Below, piece by piece: positions 1-9,300 of a stretch of 64,000 nucleotides of DNA. The DNA is from Selenomonas sp. oral taxon 920 (GTDB lineage Bacteria > Bacillota > Negativicutes > Selenomonadales > Selenomonadaceae), in assembly GCF_001717585.1 (NCBI RefSeq), contig NZ_CP017042.1, positions 2,138,501 to 2,202,500 on the forward strand, in the 5' to 3' direction. Under the pieces are notes generated by a model. The model was given only the letters and a program-made list of their open reading frames with translations, was not told where the DNA came from and did no database searches. The number at the start of each line of letters is the position of its first letter. Within the stretch, counting starts at the first letter, position 1. A program made the position numbers and the translations under genes.

Positions 1-639
1 CGGCTCGTGCTCCCGATAGTGTGCGAGGAGGTTGCCGAGCGTCGTGCGGCGCAGCTCTTCGAACTTCTTCGTAAGCTCGCGCGCAGCGCACGCACGCCGC
101 TCTGCGCCGAGTTTCGCCGCAAGAGCGGCAAGCGTCTCGCGCAGACGATGCGGCGCCTCGTAGAAGATCAGTGTCTCGGGGTAGGCGGCGATGCGCGCAA
201 GGAGCTCGCGCCGCTTCTTCTCCTTGCGCGGGAGGAAGCCGACGAAAGTGAATCCCTCCAACGGCAGTCCCGCGCAGATGAGCGCAGAGAGTGCGGCGTT
301 CGCGCCCGGCAGCGGCGTGACGGGGATGCCCTCCGCAATTGCACGCCGCGCGAGGTCGCCGCCGGGGTCGGCGATGCCCGGCAGCCCTGCGTCGCTGACA
401 CAGACGACGGTCTCGCCCGCCCGCATCCGCGCAATCAGCTCCGCTCCCTTTTCCTCCTTGTTGTGCTCGTGGTAGCTCGTCATGGGCGTGTGGATGTCGT
501 AGTGCGCGAGAAGTCCGCGCGTGTGCCGCGTGTCCTCAGCGGCGATCACATCCGCCGTGCGCAGCATCTCGACGGCGCGATAGGTGATGTCGCCGAGGTT
601 GCCGATGGGCGTCGCACAGAGATAGAGCTTTCCTGTCAC
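1..639 (-). CDS. rsmI: 16S rRNA (cytidine-1402-2'-O)-methyltransferase RsmI, 3' part missing
   Basis: The minus strand reads open to the window edge, so the C-terminus lies outside. The protein opens with GKLYLCATPIGNLGDIT, the N-terminal signature of RsmI, and continues with AEDTRHTRGLL, a SAM-binding VSDAGLPGIADPG loop, PLPGANAALSAL and GFLPRKEKKR, all typical of this tetrapyrrole-methylase-fold family. RsmI 2'-O-methylates C1402 of 16S rRNA in the decoding centre. The start was chosen at GTG 639: a GGAGG at 651-647 is 7 nt from this GTG but only 1 nt from an ATG at 645. It is divergent from the two-component operon on the right. Confidence 0.93.
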   Translation of the reverse strand, partial: MTGKLYLCATPIGNLGDITYRAVEMLRTADVIAAEDTRHTRGLLAHYDIHTPMTSYHEHNKEEKGAELIARMRAGETVVCVSDAGLPGIADPGGDLARRAIAEGIPVTPLPGANAALSALICAGLPLEGFTFVGFLPRKEKKRRELLARIAAYPETLIFYEAPHRLRETLAALAAKLGAERRACAARELTKKFEELRRTTLGNLLAHYREHEP

Positions 640-752
640 TGTCATTCCTCCGCTGTATTTTCTTCTTTTGTTTATACGGCACGGACGCTGCATTGTCAAG
701 TGAGGGTTATGAAAACACCCCACTCTTAAAATTTCGATTATATTTCTCATTT

Positions 753-786
753 TTGACTTTTCATTTTCCCTGCATTCATATATAGT
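753..786 (+). promoter_or_regulatory. Probable promoter of the two-component operon
   Basis: In the AT-rich gap before the response regulator, TTTTCA (758-763) lies 17 nt from TATAGT (781-786). An overlapping TTGACT at 753 is a better -35 hexamer, but it sits 22 nt from TATAGT. A GAGGGGG ribosome site follows just before the ATG at 822. Confidence 0.45.
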
Positions 787-821
787 AGGGACAGAAACAA
801 GGAATAACGAGGGGGATATCC

Positions 822-1508
822 ATGGACGAAAAAGCACGTGTCCTCATTGTCGAGGACGAAGTTCGCATTGCACGTTTTCTGCAGATGGAGCTTGAGCACG
901 AGGGCTTCGAAGCAGAGACCGAGGGCAATGGCACGCGCGCCTATGAGCGCATCATTCAGGAGAATTTCGACATCATTCTGCTCGATGTCATGCTGCCGGG
1001 GATGGACGGCATTGAAATCTGCCGCCGTGTCCGCACGGTCTCGAACGTGCCGATCATCATGCTGACGGCACGCGATGCGGTCGAGGATCGCGTGGAGGGG
1101 CTCGACATCGGCGCGGACGACTACATCACGAAGCCGTTTGCCGTGCCCGAGCTGCTCGCGCGTCTCCGCAACGCACTGCGCCGCCGCGACATCTCGACGG
1201 AGGATGCCTCCGACCGGCTCACGGTGAAGAATCTCATCATGTTCCTCTCGCGCTACGAGGTACAGGTGGACGGCGAGACCGTCGCCCTCACGAAGCGCGA
1301 ATACGATCTTCTCGAATATCTCCTGCGCAACAAGCGCACCGTGCTGACGCGCGATCAGATTCTGCAGGAGGTATGGGGGTTCGACTACACAGGAGAAACG
1401 AACGTAGTCGATGTCTATATCCGCTACCTGCGCGCCAAGCTGGATGACCGCTTCAACAAGAAGTACATCTACACGGTGCGGGGTGTCGGATATGTTGTCC
1501 GCGACTAA
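822..1508 (+). CDS. OmpR/PhoB-family response regulator
   Basis: 228 residues. The receiver domain (about 6-118) has acidic residues E11-D12, phospho-acceptor D55 in LLDVMLPG, T82 and K104 in the DDYITKPF loop. The C-terminal winged-helix DNA-binding domain (about 130-226) carries LTKREYDLLEYLL and VRGVGYVV, as in OmpR/PhoB regulators. It should bind promoter DNA when phosphorylated by its partner kinase, which starts inside its last codons (17-nt overlap), so the two are translationally coupled. The stimulus and target genes cannot be read from the sequence. Confidence 0.95.
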   Translation: MDEKARVLIVEDEVRIARFLQMELEHEGFEAETEGNGTRAYERIIQENFDIILLDVMLPGMDGIEICRRVRTVSNVPIIMLTARDAVEDRVEGLDIGADDYITKPFAVPELLARLRNALRRRDISTEDASDRLTVKNLIMFLSRYEVQVDGETVALTKREYDLLEYLLRNKRTVLTRDQILQEVWGFDYTGETNVVDVYIRYLRAKLDDRFNKKYIYTVRGVGYVVRD

Positions 1509-2922
1509 TTCGCGCCTAGCCCGTTGGATCGACCGCCACTTCTACATCCGCATCTCTACAAAGATCACTGTGATGTACGCCGCAATCCTCTTTTTCGTAC
1601 TCATCTTATCAACGGCGATTCTGGGGATTGGCGCGTACATCTATTTTTATCGGCAAGCGGAGGTCGACCTCGACCGCAGCATCCGCCATGTGATGGGCAA
1701 TATCGAGAGCGGCAATGCGGCAGAGGCAAAGTTCTGGTTCGATGGGCCTGTGATCCCCGGTGTCATCGTGCGCATCACGGACAATGAGGGGCGCGTTGTG
1801 CTCGATACGGATGCCCATTTCCCCTCGATTGAGACGATCGAGGCAGGACGCGTGTCAACACCGATCTGGGCAAATCCCGAGATGGAGGTCTCCGAGTTCC
1901 AGGGCGGTGCGGTCTATCATGCGCGGCGCAATGTCGAGTATGGAGGAATCCGCTATCAGATCCACTTTCTCCGTACGATTACCACAGAAAAGGACTTTTT
2001 CAACTCGCTGCAGCGTCTGCTCTTCTACACAGTCGCCATCTGCTTTCTGATCGCGCTCCTCGCGGGACACTTCATTAGCGGGCGCATCCTGAAACCCATT
2101 CGCGAGATCACGTGGACGGCACGCAGCATCGAGGTCGAACGTCTCGGGCGGCGTCTCGACGTACCACGCGCACACGATGAGCTCTCCGAACTCGCGCGCA
2201 CATTCAACCGCATGCTTGACCGTCTGCAGGAGGGGTTCACGCAGCAGCAGCGCTTCGTATCGGATGCCTCACACGAGCTGCGCACGCCGCTCACGGTCAT
2301 TCTCGGCTACTCGGATATGCTCACGCGTTGGGGACGCGAGGACAAGAACATCCTCGACGAGGGCATTACCGCCATCCGTACGGAGGCGGAAAATATGCAG
2401 CAGCTCATCGAGAAGCTGCTCTTCCTTGCGCGCGCCGACCAGAAGCGTCAGGCAGTCAACAAGGAAGAGGTCGATTTCGCCGAGCTCCTCGCCGACACGA
2501 TGGAGAAGATGGAAACCGTTACGACCTCACACGAGGTCACGCTCGGACGAAACGATCCCGCAACCGTGAGTGCCGACCCTGTGCTGCTGCGACAGCTCCT
2601 GCGCATCTTCCTCGAGAACAGCCTGAAATACACGCCTGCGGGCGGGCACATCCACGCCTACTCCGTGCTCTCTCCGGACGGGAGGTCTGTCATCGTGACC
2701 CTCTCGGACAACGGCATCGGAATCGCCCCCGAACATCAGTCACGCATCTTCGACCGTTTCTACCGCGTGGACTCCTCGCGCACGAAGGAGACAGGCGGCT
2801 CGGGCCTCGGACTTTCCATCGCATGCTGGATCGCCGAGCGCCACGACATCAAGATTGCGCTGAAGAGCGCCGTGGACGAGGGCACAACCATCACCCTCAC
2901 CATTCCGATCATACGCGAATAA
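1492..2922 (+). CDS. Membrane sensor histidine kinase, partner of the upstream regulator
   Basis: 476 residues from the ATG at 1492, which overlaps the regulator gene by 17 nt; a longer reading frame back to 1411 is only regulator sequence in another frame. Order: TM1 (about 22-47), an extracytoplasmic domain of about 130 residues, TM2 (about 174-195), HAMP linker, dimerisation helix with phospho-acceptor H261 in SHELRTP, then a HATPase domain with N-box (LENSLKYTP), G1 (DNGIGI) and G2 (GGSGLGLSI). This is a classical bifunctional kinase architecture. The sensor domain shows no recognisable ligand motif. Confidence 0.95.
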   Translation: MLSATNSRLARWIDRHFYIRISTKITVMYAAILFFVLILSTAILGIGAYIYFYRQAEVDLDRSIRHVMGNIESGNAAEAKFWFDGPVIPGVIVRITDNEGRVVLDTDAHFPSIETIEAGRVSTPIWANPEMEVSEFQGGAVYHARRNVEYGGIRYQIHFLRTITTEKDFFNSLQRLLFYTVAICFLIALLAGHFISGRILKPIREITWTARSIEVERLGRRLDVPRAHDELSELARTFNRMLDRLQEGFTQQQRFVSDASHELRTPLTVILGYSDMLTRWGREDKNILDEGITAIRTEAENMQQLIEKLLFLARADQKRQAVNKEEVDFAELLADTMEKMETVTTSHEVTLGRNDPATVSADPVLLRQLLRIFLENSLKYTPAGGHIHAYSVLSPDGRSVIVTLSDNGIGIAPEHQSRIFDRFYRVDSSRTKETGGSGLGLSIACWIAERHDIKIALKSAVDEGTTITLTIPIIRE

Positions 2923-2924
2923 AG

Positions 2925-2963
2925 AAAGGCGTCGTCTGTGCAGTACACAGGCGGCGCCTTTTG
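2925..2963 (+). terminator. Rho-independent terminator after the kinase gene
   Basis: AAAGGCGTCGTCTGTG pairs imperfectly with CACAGGCGGCGCCTTTT around a 5-nt loop, ending in a T run, directly after the stop codon at 2922. Confidence 0.8.
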
Positions 2964-3002
2964 TGGTACAATGGTAAAAAAGAAAAAGAAAGGCGGATTG
3001 CT

Positions 3003-3857
3003 ATGAAAATCCTCATCACGGGAGCCACAGGCCAGCTGGGTCATGACTGCGCGGAGGAATGCAGGGCACGCGGGCACGAAGTACACGGCGTCTCCTCCGA
3101 GCTCTTCCCGCTGTCTGACGAGAACGTCATGCGCGCCGTCCTCGATGCGACGGAGCCGGATGCCATCCTCCACGCGGCTGCGTACACCGCTGTGGACAAG
3201 GCAGAGGACGAACCCTCACTCTGCCGCAAGGTCAACGCAGCGGGCACGGAGATCCTCGCACGTCTCGCGGGAGAGAGAGATGCAAAGCTCCTCTACGTCA
3301 GCACAGACTACGTTTTCCCCGGTACGGGCGACGCTCCCCACGAGACAAACGAACTTACCGCCCCGCACAACGTCTACGGTGCATCAAAGCTCGCGGGCGA
3401 AGAGGCGGTGCAGCAGCATCTCGAAAAGTATTTCATCGTACGCACCTCGTGGGTCTTCGGTGCGCATGGCAAGAATTTCGTAAAGACCATGCTTGAGCTT
3501 TCCAAGACGCACAAGAGCCTCTCCATCGTCGCCGATCAGATCGGCTCGCCCACGTATACGCGCGACCTCGCGCCTCTGCTCGTGGATATGCTTGAGAGCG
3601 AGAAATACGGCATCTATCACGCGACGAATGAGGGGTTCTGCTCGTGGGCGAAGTTCGCCGCCGAGATCTTCCGTCAGGCGGGCGCGGATGTCAACGTGAC
3701 CTCCGTCCCCTCGCATATGTACCCGACGAAGGCCGTGCGCCCGAAGAACTCCCGCCTCAGCAAAAAGAGCCTCGATGAGGCGGGCTTCCGCCGTCTGCCG
3801 ACGTGGCAGGATGCAGTGGGACGGTTCTTGAAGGAGCTGAAAGAGTCGGCAGAATAG
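3003..3857 (+). CDS. rmlD: dTDP-4-dehydrorhamnose reductase
   Basis: 284 residues. The N-terminal Rossmann motif GATGQLG (7-13), a VSTDYVFPG segment and the catalytic Y125xxxK129 pair (VYGASKLAGE) identify an extended short-chain dehydrogenase of the RmlD/RfbD family. It reduces dTDP-4-dehydro-L-rhamnose to dTDP-L-rhamnose for surface polysaccharide or LPS. Start ATG 3003 follows AAAGGCGG. The frame is open back into the kinase region, but that part is not homologous. The other rml genes are not adjacent, so this is a solitary gene. The promoter probably lies in the TGGTACAAT segment just after the preceding terminator. Confidence 0.93.
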   Translation: MKILITGATGQLGHDCAEECRARGHEVHGVSSELFPLSDENVMRAVLDATEPDAILHAAAYTAVDKAEDEPSLCRKVNAAGTEILARLAGERDAKLLYVSTDYVFPGTGDAPHETNELTAPHNVYGASKLAGEEAVQQHLEKYFIVRTSWVFGAHGKNFVKTMLELSKTHKSLSIVADQIGSPTYTRDLAPLLVDMLESEKYGIYHATNEGFCSWAKFAAEIFRQAGADVNVTSVPSHMYPTKAVRPKNSRLSKKSLDEAGFRRLPTWQDAVGRFLKELKESAE

Positions 3858-3883
3858 CCGCTGCTGCACTGTGAGGAGGCTGT

Positions 3884-3915
3884 GTGTTTCAAAGCAAACA
3901 CTAGTGGAGTAAGTG
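3884..3915 (+). repeat. Short dispersed repeat, copy C
   Basis: The segment containing CAAAGCAAACACTAGTGGAG and a following AAGTG resembles two copies at 17321-17352 (+) and 17564-17595 (-). The shared core is CAAAGCRAAC, one variable base, then CTAGTGGAGYAAGTG. It lies in the rmlD-sstT spacer (3858-4073), which otherwise holds only the promoter/terminator described next. Function unknown. Confidence 0.6.
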
Positions 3916-4008
3916 CGTAAAGTGCACGATCCCTTGTGCAGTGAGGTGTTCGCGCGGGACAATACACCGCCATACAAGCCCTGCAAATATGTATACCCTG
4001 ACAAAAGA

Positions 4009-4050
4009 GTGACAAATATGCCCCATTCTGCTATAATGGGGCATATTTTT
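4009..4050 (+). promoter_or_regulatory. sstT promoter embedded in a terminator-like palindrome
   Basis: GTGACA (4009-4014), 17-nt spacer, TATAAT (4032-4037). Perfect 11-bp arms ATATGCCCCAT (4016-4026) and ATGGGGCATAT (4036-4046), followed by a T run, also make an intrinsic terminator for rmlD. The -10 box spans the loop and the right arm. Confidence 0.75.
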
Positions 4051-4073
4051 CATTCCAAAAAGGAGGAATCCAT

Positions 4074-5321
4074 TTGCTCAGCAACATCAGCCGCAAGTAC
4101 CGCGAGACGGCACTCATCAAGCTCATCGCGGTCGGACTCATCATCGGTATTCTCATCGCGCTCTACGCGCCCGCCGTCATTCCCGTCGTCGCCGTGCTCG
4201 GCGATGTCTTCGTCCGTGCCCTGAAGGGTGTCGCGCCGATCCTCGTCTTCGTTCTCGTCATGAACGCGATGGCGCAGCGCACAGTCGGCGCAGGTGCGGC
4301 ACTGAAGCCCATCGTGCGTCTCTACATCATCGCGACCTTCCTCGCGTCCGTCGTCGCTGTCGGGTTCTCCTTCGCCTTCCCATCGACGCTCCATCTCGTC
4401 GTCGCGGACGCAAATGTTGCGCCGCCGAGCGGCATTGTCGAGGTCGTGCACAACCTCATTCTGAACGTCGTCGACAACCCAATTCACGCAATCGCAAGCG
4501 CGAACTACATCGGCATCCTTGCATGGAGCGTCCTCGCAGGGGTCGCTCTCCAGAAAGCAAGCCCGACCACGAAAAACACGGTGCGCGACTTCGCCGTCGT
4601 CATGACGCAGATCGTACTCTGGGTCATCCGTTTCGCTCCGTTCGGCATCATGGGGCTCGTCGCGGATGCAGTTGGTACGAGCGGCGTGGATGCCCTCATC
4701 AGCTACCTCCAGCTCCTCGCCGTTCTGCTCGGCGCATTCTTCTCCGTCGCACTCATTATGAATCCGATCATCGTCTGGACACACATCCGCCGCAATCCGT
4801 TCCCGCTCGTCTTTACCACCCTGCGCGAGAGCGGAATCTACGCATTCTTTACGCGCAGCTCTGCAGCGAACATTCCCGTCAACCTCCAGCTCTGCAAGCG
4901 GCTTGGGCTCAATCCCGAGGTTTACTCCATCTCCATCCCGCTCGGTGCGACCATCAACATGAGCGGCGCGGCGATCACGATTGCAATTCTCTCGCTCGCC
5001 GCCGCACACACATTAAACATCAATGTCGATCTGCCGACCGCCCTCCTCCTCTGTCTCATCGCCACCATCGGTGCGTGCGGCGCATCGGGTGTTGCGGGCG
5101 GCTCGCTCCTCCTCATCCCCGTTGCCTGCTCCTCGTTCGGCATCAGCAACGACATTGCGATGCAGGTCGTCGGCGTCGGCTTCATCATCGGCGTGCTGCA
5201 GGACTCCTGCGAAACCGCGCTGAACAGCTCTACCGACGTTCTCTTCACCGCAACTGCGGAGTTCGCCGAGCGAGCAAAGGAAGGAACGCTCACAGCGGAG
5301 GATATGACCCCGAAAAGCTGA
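4074..5321 (+). CDS. sstT: Na+/serine-threonine symporter SstT
   Basis: 415 residues, a full-length dicarboxylate/amino acid:cation symporter. Segments shared with SstT include [44 protein letters not shown], the [14 protein letters not shown] hairpin and [21 protein letters not shown]. It imports serine and threonine with sodium across the inner membrane. Translation starts at a TTG (4074) behind AAGGAGG; no ATG is correctly placed. Single-gene unit with its own promoter and terminator, convergent with bioY. Confidence 0.95.
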   Translation: MLSNISRKYRETALIKLIAVGLIIGILIALYAPAVIPVVAVLGDVFVRALKGVAPILVFVLVMNAMAQRTVGAGAALKPIVRLYIIATFLASVVAVGFSFAFPSTLHLVVADANVAPPSGIVEVVHNLILNVVDNPIHAIASANYIGILAWSVLAGVALQKASPTTKNTVRDFAVVMTQIVLWVIRFAPFGIMGLVADAVGTSGVDALISYLQLLAVLLGAFFSVALIMNPIIVWTHIRRNPFPLVFTTLRESGIYAFFTRSSAANIPVNLQLCKRLGLNPEVYSISIPLGATINMSGAAITIAILSLAAAHTLNINVDLPTALLLCLIATIGACGASGVAGGSLLLIPVACSSFGISNDIAMQVVGVGFIIGVLQDSCETALNSSTDVLFTATAEFAERAKEGTLTAEDMTPKS

Positions 5322-5333
5322 TCCTTGACATAC

Positions 5334-5372
5334 AAAAGCGGCTTCTGCGTCCGTGTGCAGAAGCCGCTTTTT
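5334..5372 (+). terminator. Bidirectional terminator between sstT and bioY
   Basis: AAAAGCGGCTTCTGC and GCAGAAGCCGCTTTT form a perfect 15-bp stem with an 8-nt loop. A-run and T-run on either side suit both convergent genes. Confidence 0.9.
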
Positions 5373-5386
5373 CGTCTGTATGAGGT

Positions 5387-5944
5387 TCAGAAATACCGCA
5401 GCCGCCTGTTCAGCGTCACGCCGAGTGCGGCCGCCGCGACCGCCTTGATTAGATCGCCCGGGATGTACTGTACGAGTGCCATAAATGCAGCGGCAATCCC
5501 TGCGAATTTATCCCCGAAGAGGATCGTCAGCCAGAGTGTTGCAATAGCATAGGTGACAGGCACGCTCACAAGAGTCCCGACGAGAGCGTAGCGTGCAAAG
5601 GACGGCTCGCGGCCCTTCAGCATGCTCATGAGTGTATAGGCCGTGAGGAAGCCAATGAAAAAGCCGCCGCGCGGACCGAAGATGATGCCGAGTCCCCCGA
5701 CGCCGCCCGCGAACACAGGCAGTCCGATCGCACCGAGCACGGTATAGCCCACGAGGACAACCGCCGTCTGTCGCGGCGTGAGCACGAGCGCGGCAAGACA
5801 CATGACGAAGGTCTGCATCGTGAGCGGTGCCATGAACGGCACAGGGATCGCAATGTACGCACTCACGCAGATCAGTGCAATGCACAGTGCCATGCGCGTC
5901 GTATTGCGGACGGAAAAGAATTTATCATCGAGTGTTGTCATCAT
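5387..5944 (-). CDS. bioY: BioY biotin transporter, ECF substrate-binding component
   Basis: 185 residues, about six membrane segments. Family signatures include VPFMAPLTMQTF near the N-terminus, GLPVFAGGVGGLG, IFGPRGGFFIGF and ALVQYIPGDLIKA near the end. BioY binds biotin and works alone or with the shared EcfAAT module, which is not in this window. ATG 5944 is followed by a second ATG; AGGAG lies upstream. A BirA-like operator and a palindrome covering the ribosome site precede it, consistent with repression when biotin is sufficient. Biotin is needed by the Na+-pump decarboxylases suggested by oadB/oadG at 45-46 kb. Confidence 0.95.
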   Translation of the reverse strand: MMTTLDDKFFSVRNTTRMALCIALICVSAYIAIPVPFMAPLTMQTFVMCLAALVLTPRQTAVVLVGYTVLGAIGLPVFAGGVGGLGIIFGPRGGFFIGFLTAYTLMSMLKGREPSFARYALVGTLVSVPVTYAIATLWLTILFGDKFAGIAAAFMALVQYIPGDLIKAVAAAALGVTLNRRLRYF

Positions 5945-5949
5945 AATTG

Positions 5950-5987
5950 CTCCTTTTTACGCTGTGTATTTTACAGCGTAAAAGGAG
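5950..5987 (-). promoter_or_regulatory. Palindrome covering the bioY -10 box and ribosome site
   Basis: On the minus strand CTCCTTTTACGCTGT (5987-5973) and ACAGCGTAAAAAGGAG (5965-5950) are inverted repeats with a 7-nt loop and one extra A. The right arm contains the bioY Shine-Dalgarno AAAGGAG. The -10 hexamer starts at the end of the left arm and runs into the loop. It could be a protein-binding operator or, for a longer transcript, a hairpin hiding the ribosome site. Confidence 0.65.
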
Positions 5988-6022
5988 ATTCGTCAACTTG
6001 TTTTATAAAAACGGTTAACCAA
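5968..6022 (-). promoter_or_regulatory. bioY promoter overlapped by a BirA-type operator
   Basis: Promoter: TTGACG (5996-5991), 17-nt spacer, TAAAAT (5973-5968). Operator: TTGGTTAAC (6022-6014), 16-nt spacer, GTTGACGAA (5997-5989). This matches the known BirA layout of two GTTAAC-like half-sites in inverted orientation separated by 14-16 nt. The proximal half-site covers the -35 box, so bound BirA would block transcription. Confidence 0.7.
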
Positions 6023-6030
6023 CTTCGCTC

Positions 6031-6059
6031 ATGACAAAAAAGACGCCCCATGTTATACT
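6031..6059 (+). promoter_or_regulatory. Promoter of the small hydrophobic toxin-like gene
   Basis: ATGACA (6031-6036), 17-nt spacer, TATACT (6054-6059) with an extended TG at 6051-6052. Expected start near 6066. Divergent from the bioY promoter. Confidence 0.75.
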
Positions 6060-6108
6060 ATGCGCGTTTGCCATCCCCGATACGGGCACGGAGAGGGAAT
6101 TGACTACA

Positions 6109-6198
6109 ATGGACGTACTCATGTCGTTGCTCGTCTCTATCGCGGCAAGTGTAATCGCACATTACATTTGCAAATGGTTGGATGGAGGCAATGAGTAG
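6109..6198 (+). CDS. Small hydrophobic peptide, candidate type I toxin
   Basis: 29 residues, MDVLMSLLVSIAAS followed by VIAHYICKWLDGGNE. It has one membrane-spanning stretch (about 3-20) and a short polar tail, as in Fst/TxpA-like type I toxins. Weak ribosome site GAGAGGG. It has its own strong promoter at 6031-6059, a terminator at 6245-6274, and an opposing promoter at 6317-6345 that would make RNA antisense to its 3' end. The gene is convergent with rpoC. Family membership is inferred from size, shape and layout, not from a search. Confidence 0.6.
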   Translation: MDVLMSLLVSIAASVIAHYICKWLDGGNE

Positions 6199-6239
6199 GC
6201 AGCCAACCTAGGGAGTTAAGCCCCCCTGCAAAAAACAGG

Positions 6240-6345
6240 CATAGAAAAACCGGCAGTCGCACCTGCCGGTTTTTCGTGTTGACTCAGAAACGCACCATGT
6301 CGTTGTTTCTAGACAAAGTCTAACACTTCCACAATCAAATTGCAA
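6240..6345 (-). ncRNA. Candidate antisense RNA against the toxin-like mRNA, with its promoter
   Basis: On the minus strand, TTGCAA (6345-6340), 17 nt, TAGACT (6322-6317) with an extended TG. Transcription should start near 6310 and end at the shared hairpin 6245-6274, giving an RNA of about 70 nt that overlaps the 3' end of the toxin-like mRNA. The promoter lies immediately downstream of the rpoC stop codon, so rpoC read-through would make the same RNA. Confidence 0.45.
6245..6274. terminator. Bidirectional terminator shared by the toxin-like gene and rpoC
   Basis: AAAAACCGGCAG and CTGCCGGTTTTT form a perfect 12-bp stem with a 6-nt loop and T runs in both directions. Confidence 0.9.
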
Positions 6346-6349
6346 CCAC

Positions 6350-9300
6350 TCAGTTTGTCAGCTGCTCGAGGCGCGAGAGGTCGACCTCTTCGTGCACTTC
6401 CTCGACAATCTCTTCCTCCTCGATCTCCTCAACGATCTGCGGTGCATTGTCGATGATGTCAAGGTTGCGGTAGCGGGTCATACCCGTTCCGGCAGGGATA
6501 AGCTTGCCGATGATGACATTCTCCTTGAGCCCCACGAGCGGATCGATCTTCCCCTTGATCGCAGCGTCGGTGAGGACGCGCGTGGTCTCCTGGAAGGATG
6601 CCGCCGAGAGGAAGGAATCCGTCGCGAGCGATGCCTTTGTGATGCCGAGCAGGATGGGCTTTGCCACTGCGGGCTCGCCGTCCTCCTCGATCGCCTTGGT
6701 ATTCGCCGCCTCAAACGTGTTGATCTCGATGTATTCACCCGGCAGGAAATCCGTCGTGCCGGCTTCTTCGATCTTGACCTTGTGCAGCATCTGCCGCACC
6801 ATGACCTCGATGTGTTTGTCGTTGATTTCAACGCCCTGCGACTTGTAGACCTTCTGCACCTCGTAGACGAGATAACGCTGAGTCGCCTGCAGGCCGCAGA
6901 CGCGCAGGATGTCGTGCGGGTTCACAGAGCCCTCGGTGATCTTGTCACCGACCTTCAGCTCCATCCCGTCACGCACCGCCATGCGGGCGCCAAACGGTAC
7001 GGAATACTCGCGCGGCACGCCGCCCTCGGGCGTAATCGTGACCGTGCGCATGCCCTTGCCTGTATCGTCGATGCGGGCGACACCCTCGTTCTCCGCAATG
7101 ATCGCGTTGTGCTTGGGTTTGCGTGCTTCGAAGAGCTCCTCGACGCGCGGCAGACCCTGCGTGATATCATCGCCCGCAACACCGCCCGAGTGGAACGTAC
7201 GCATCGTGAGCTGTGTGCCCGGCTCGCCGATCGACTGTGCGGCGATGATGCCGACTGCCTCGCCGATCTCGACCTCCGCCTGGTTGGCAAGGTCGCGCCC
7301 GTAGCACTTCATGCAGACACCGAACTGCGACTTGCAGGTCAGCACGCTGCGAATGGAAACGCGCTTGCGCACGCCCTCGATCCGCTTCGCGAGAGCCTCG
7401 TCCACAGGGTCATTGATATGGGCGATGGTCTCACCCGTCGCCTCGTCCACAATGTCCTCGGCGAGCACGCGTCCGACAATGCGGTCGGCAAGCGACTCAA
7501 TGACACCCGTACCCTCGGTGATTGCCTCGACCTCGATGCCGCGCACGTTGTTGTTGCGGATGTGAAGCTCATGCAGCTCCGAGTCGATGATGGCTTCCAC
7601 CATCTTGTCCGTGAGCATCGCTCCTTCGGCGGCGAGAATCGTGCCGTCGTCAAGGGCGGCATCACGCACAACCTCTTTGCCGCTGAGTTCACGGATTATC
7701 GCCGTGCGTGCCTTCTTGCGCTTTTTCGCATCCGGTTCGCCGAGCGTAATGCTCTCCGTAATCATTGCGTTGCTGACGGCACCCTCGACACTCACAGAGG
7801 AGCCGCGCACCATGATCTCTCGGATGTCGCGCTCGCCGATGGTCTCGAGCACCTCGTCGTCGAGGACGGTATCCTGCGGATAGAGCACGTCCTTCGTCTC
7901 GGGATCGTAGATCGCCGCAGCGAGGAGCCGCCCCATCAGGCTCTCCACAAGGAGTTCGAGTGCATCAAATGCAGACTCTGCGAGCCGCGCGCGCACCTGC
8001 AGGAGATTGATTGCGGAGACATCACAGTCCTCCTCGCGGACAATGACATCCTGTGCCACGTCGACAAGACGGCGCGTCAGGTAGCCCGAGTCTGCCGTAC
8101 GGAGTGCCGTATCTGCAAGGCCCTTGCGCGCACCGTGGGAGGAGATGAAGTAATCGGAAACCGTAAGGCCCTCACGGAAGTTCGCCGTAATCGGCAGGTC
8201 GATGATCTTGCCGGACGGGTCTGCCATAAGTCCGCGCATGCCCGCGAGCTGGCGCATCTGCTGCTTGTTGCCGCGCGCACCGGAGTCCGCCATCATAAAG
8301 ATCGGATTGAACGGATCCATGTTGTCCATCATTGCGTCCGCGACATCGTCCGTCGCCTTCGTCCACAGCTGAACAACCTTCTTATATCGCTCGTCCTCGG
8401 TGATCAGACCGCGGGCAAACTGGCGCTCAACCTTGTTGACCTGCCCCTGCGTATCCGCGATGATCTCCTTCTTCTTTGGCGGTACGATGACATCGGAGAC
8501 AGCGACCGTCATGCCCGCGATGCAGGCGTAGTGGTAGCCGAGATTTTTCACATTGTCGATAACCTCGGCGGTCTTGGTCGCGCCGAAGTGATCGTAGCAG
8601 TTTGCGACGAGTCTGCCGAGCTCCTTCTTGTTCATGAGGACGCCGAGGCTCCACTCGCCCGTCTCCGCATCCTGTCGGTAATGACGGAGCTCCTCGGGCA
8701 GGATCTCGCTGAAAATCAGTCGGCCGAGGGAGCTGCGGACAAGTCCGTAGCCCGCGACCTGCACGCGGATCTCTGCCTGCAGATCGAGTACCTTCTCCTG
8801 ATAGGCGAGAAGCGCTTCCGCAATGCCTGTAAAGACCTTGCCCTCGCCGACAGCACCGGGTTTGAGCTTCGTGAGGTAGTACGAACCGAGCACCATATCC
8901 TGCGAGGGGACAATGATGGGCTTGCCGTCCTTCGGCGCGAGGATGTGATTCGCCGCGAGCATGAGCACACGGGCTTCGGTCTGCGCCTCGGCAGAGAGCG
9001 GCAGATGGATCGCCATCTGGTCACCGTCAAAGTCCGCGTTGTACGCCGTACATGCGAGCGGATGCAGCTTCAGCGCGCGTCCCTCGGTCAGCACAGGCTC
9101 GAATGCCTGAATGCCGAGGCGGTGCAGCGTCGGTGCGCGGTTGAGCAGCACGGGATGTTCCTTAATGACATCCTCAAGCACGTCCCAGACCTCGGGACGC
9201 GCACGCTCCACCATGCGCTTTGCCGACTTGATGTTGTGCGCCGCGCCGTCCGCCTGCAGTTTTTTCATGACAAACGGCTTGAAGAGTTCGAGCGCCATCT

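Noticed and set aside
1411-1491. Longer start of the histidine kinase
   Set aside because: The extra 27 residues are the response regulator read in another frame; ATG 1492 fits the operon overlap and known kinase lengths.
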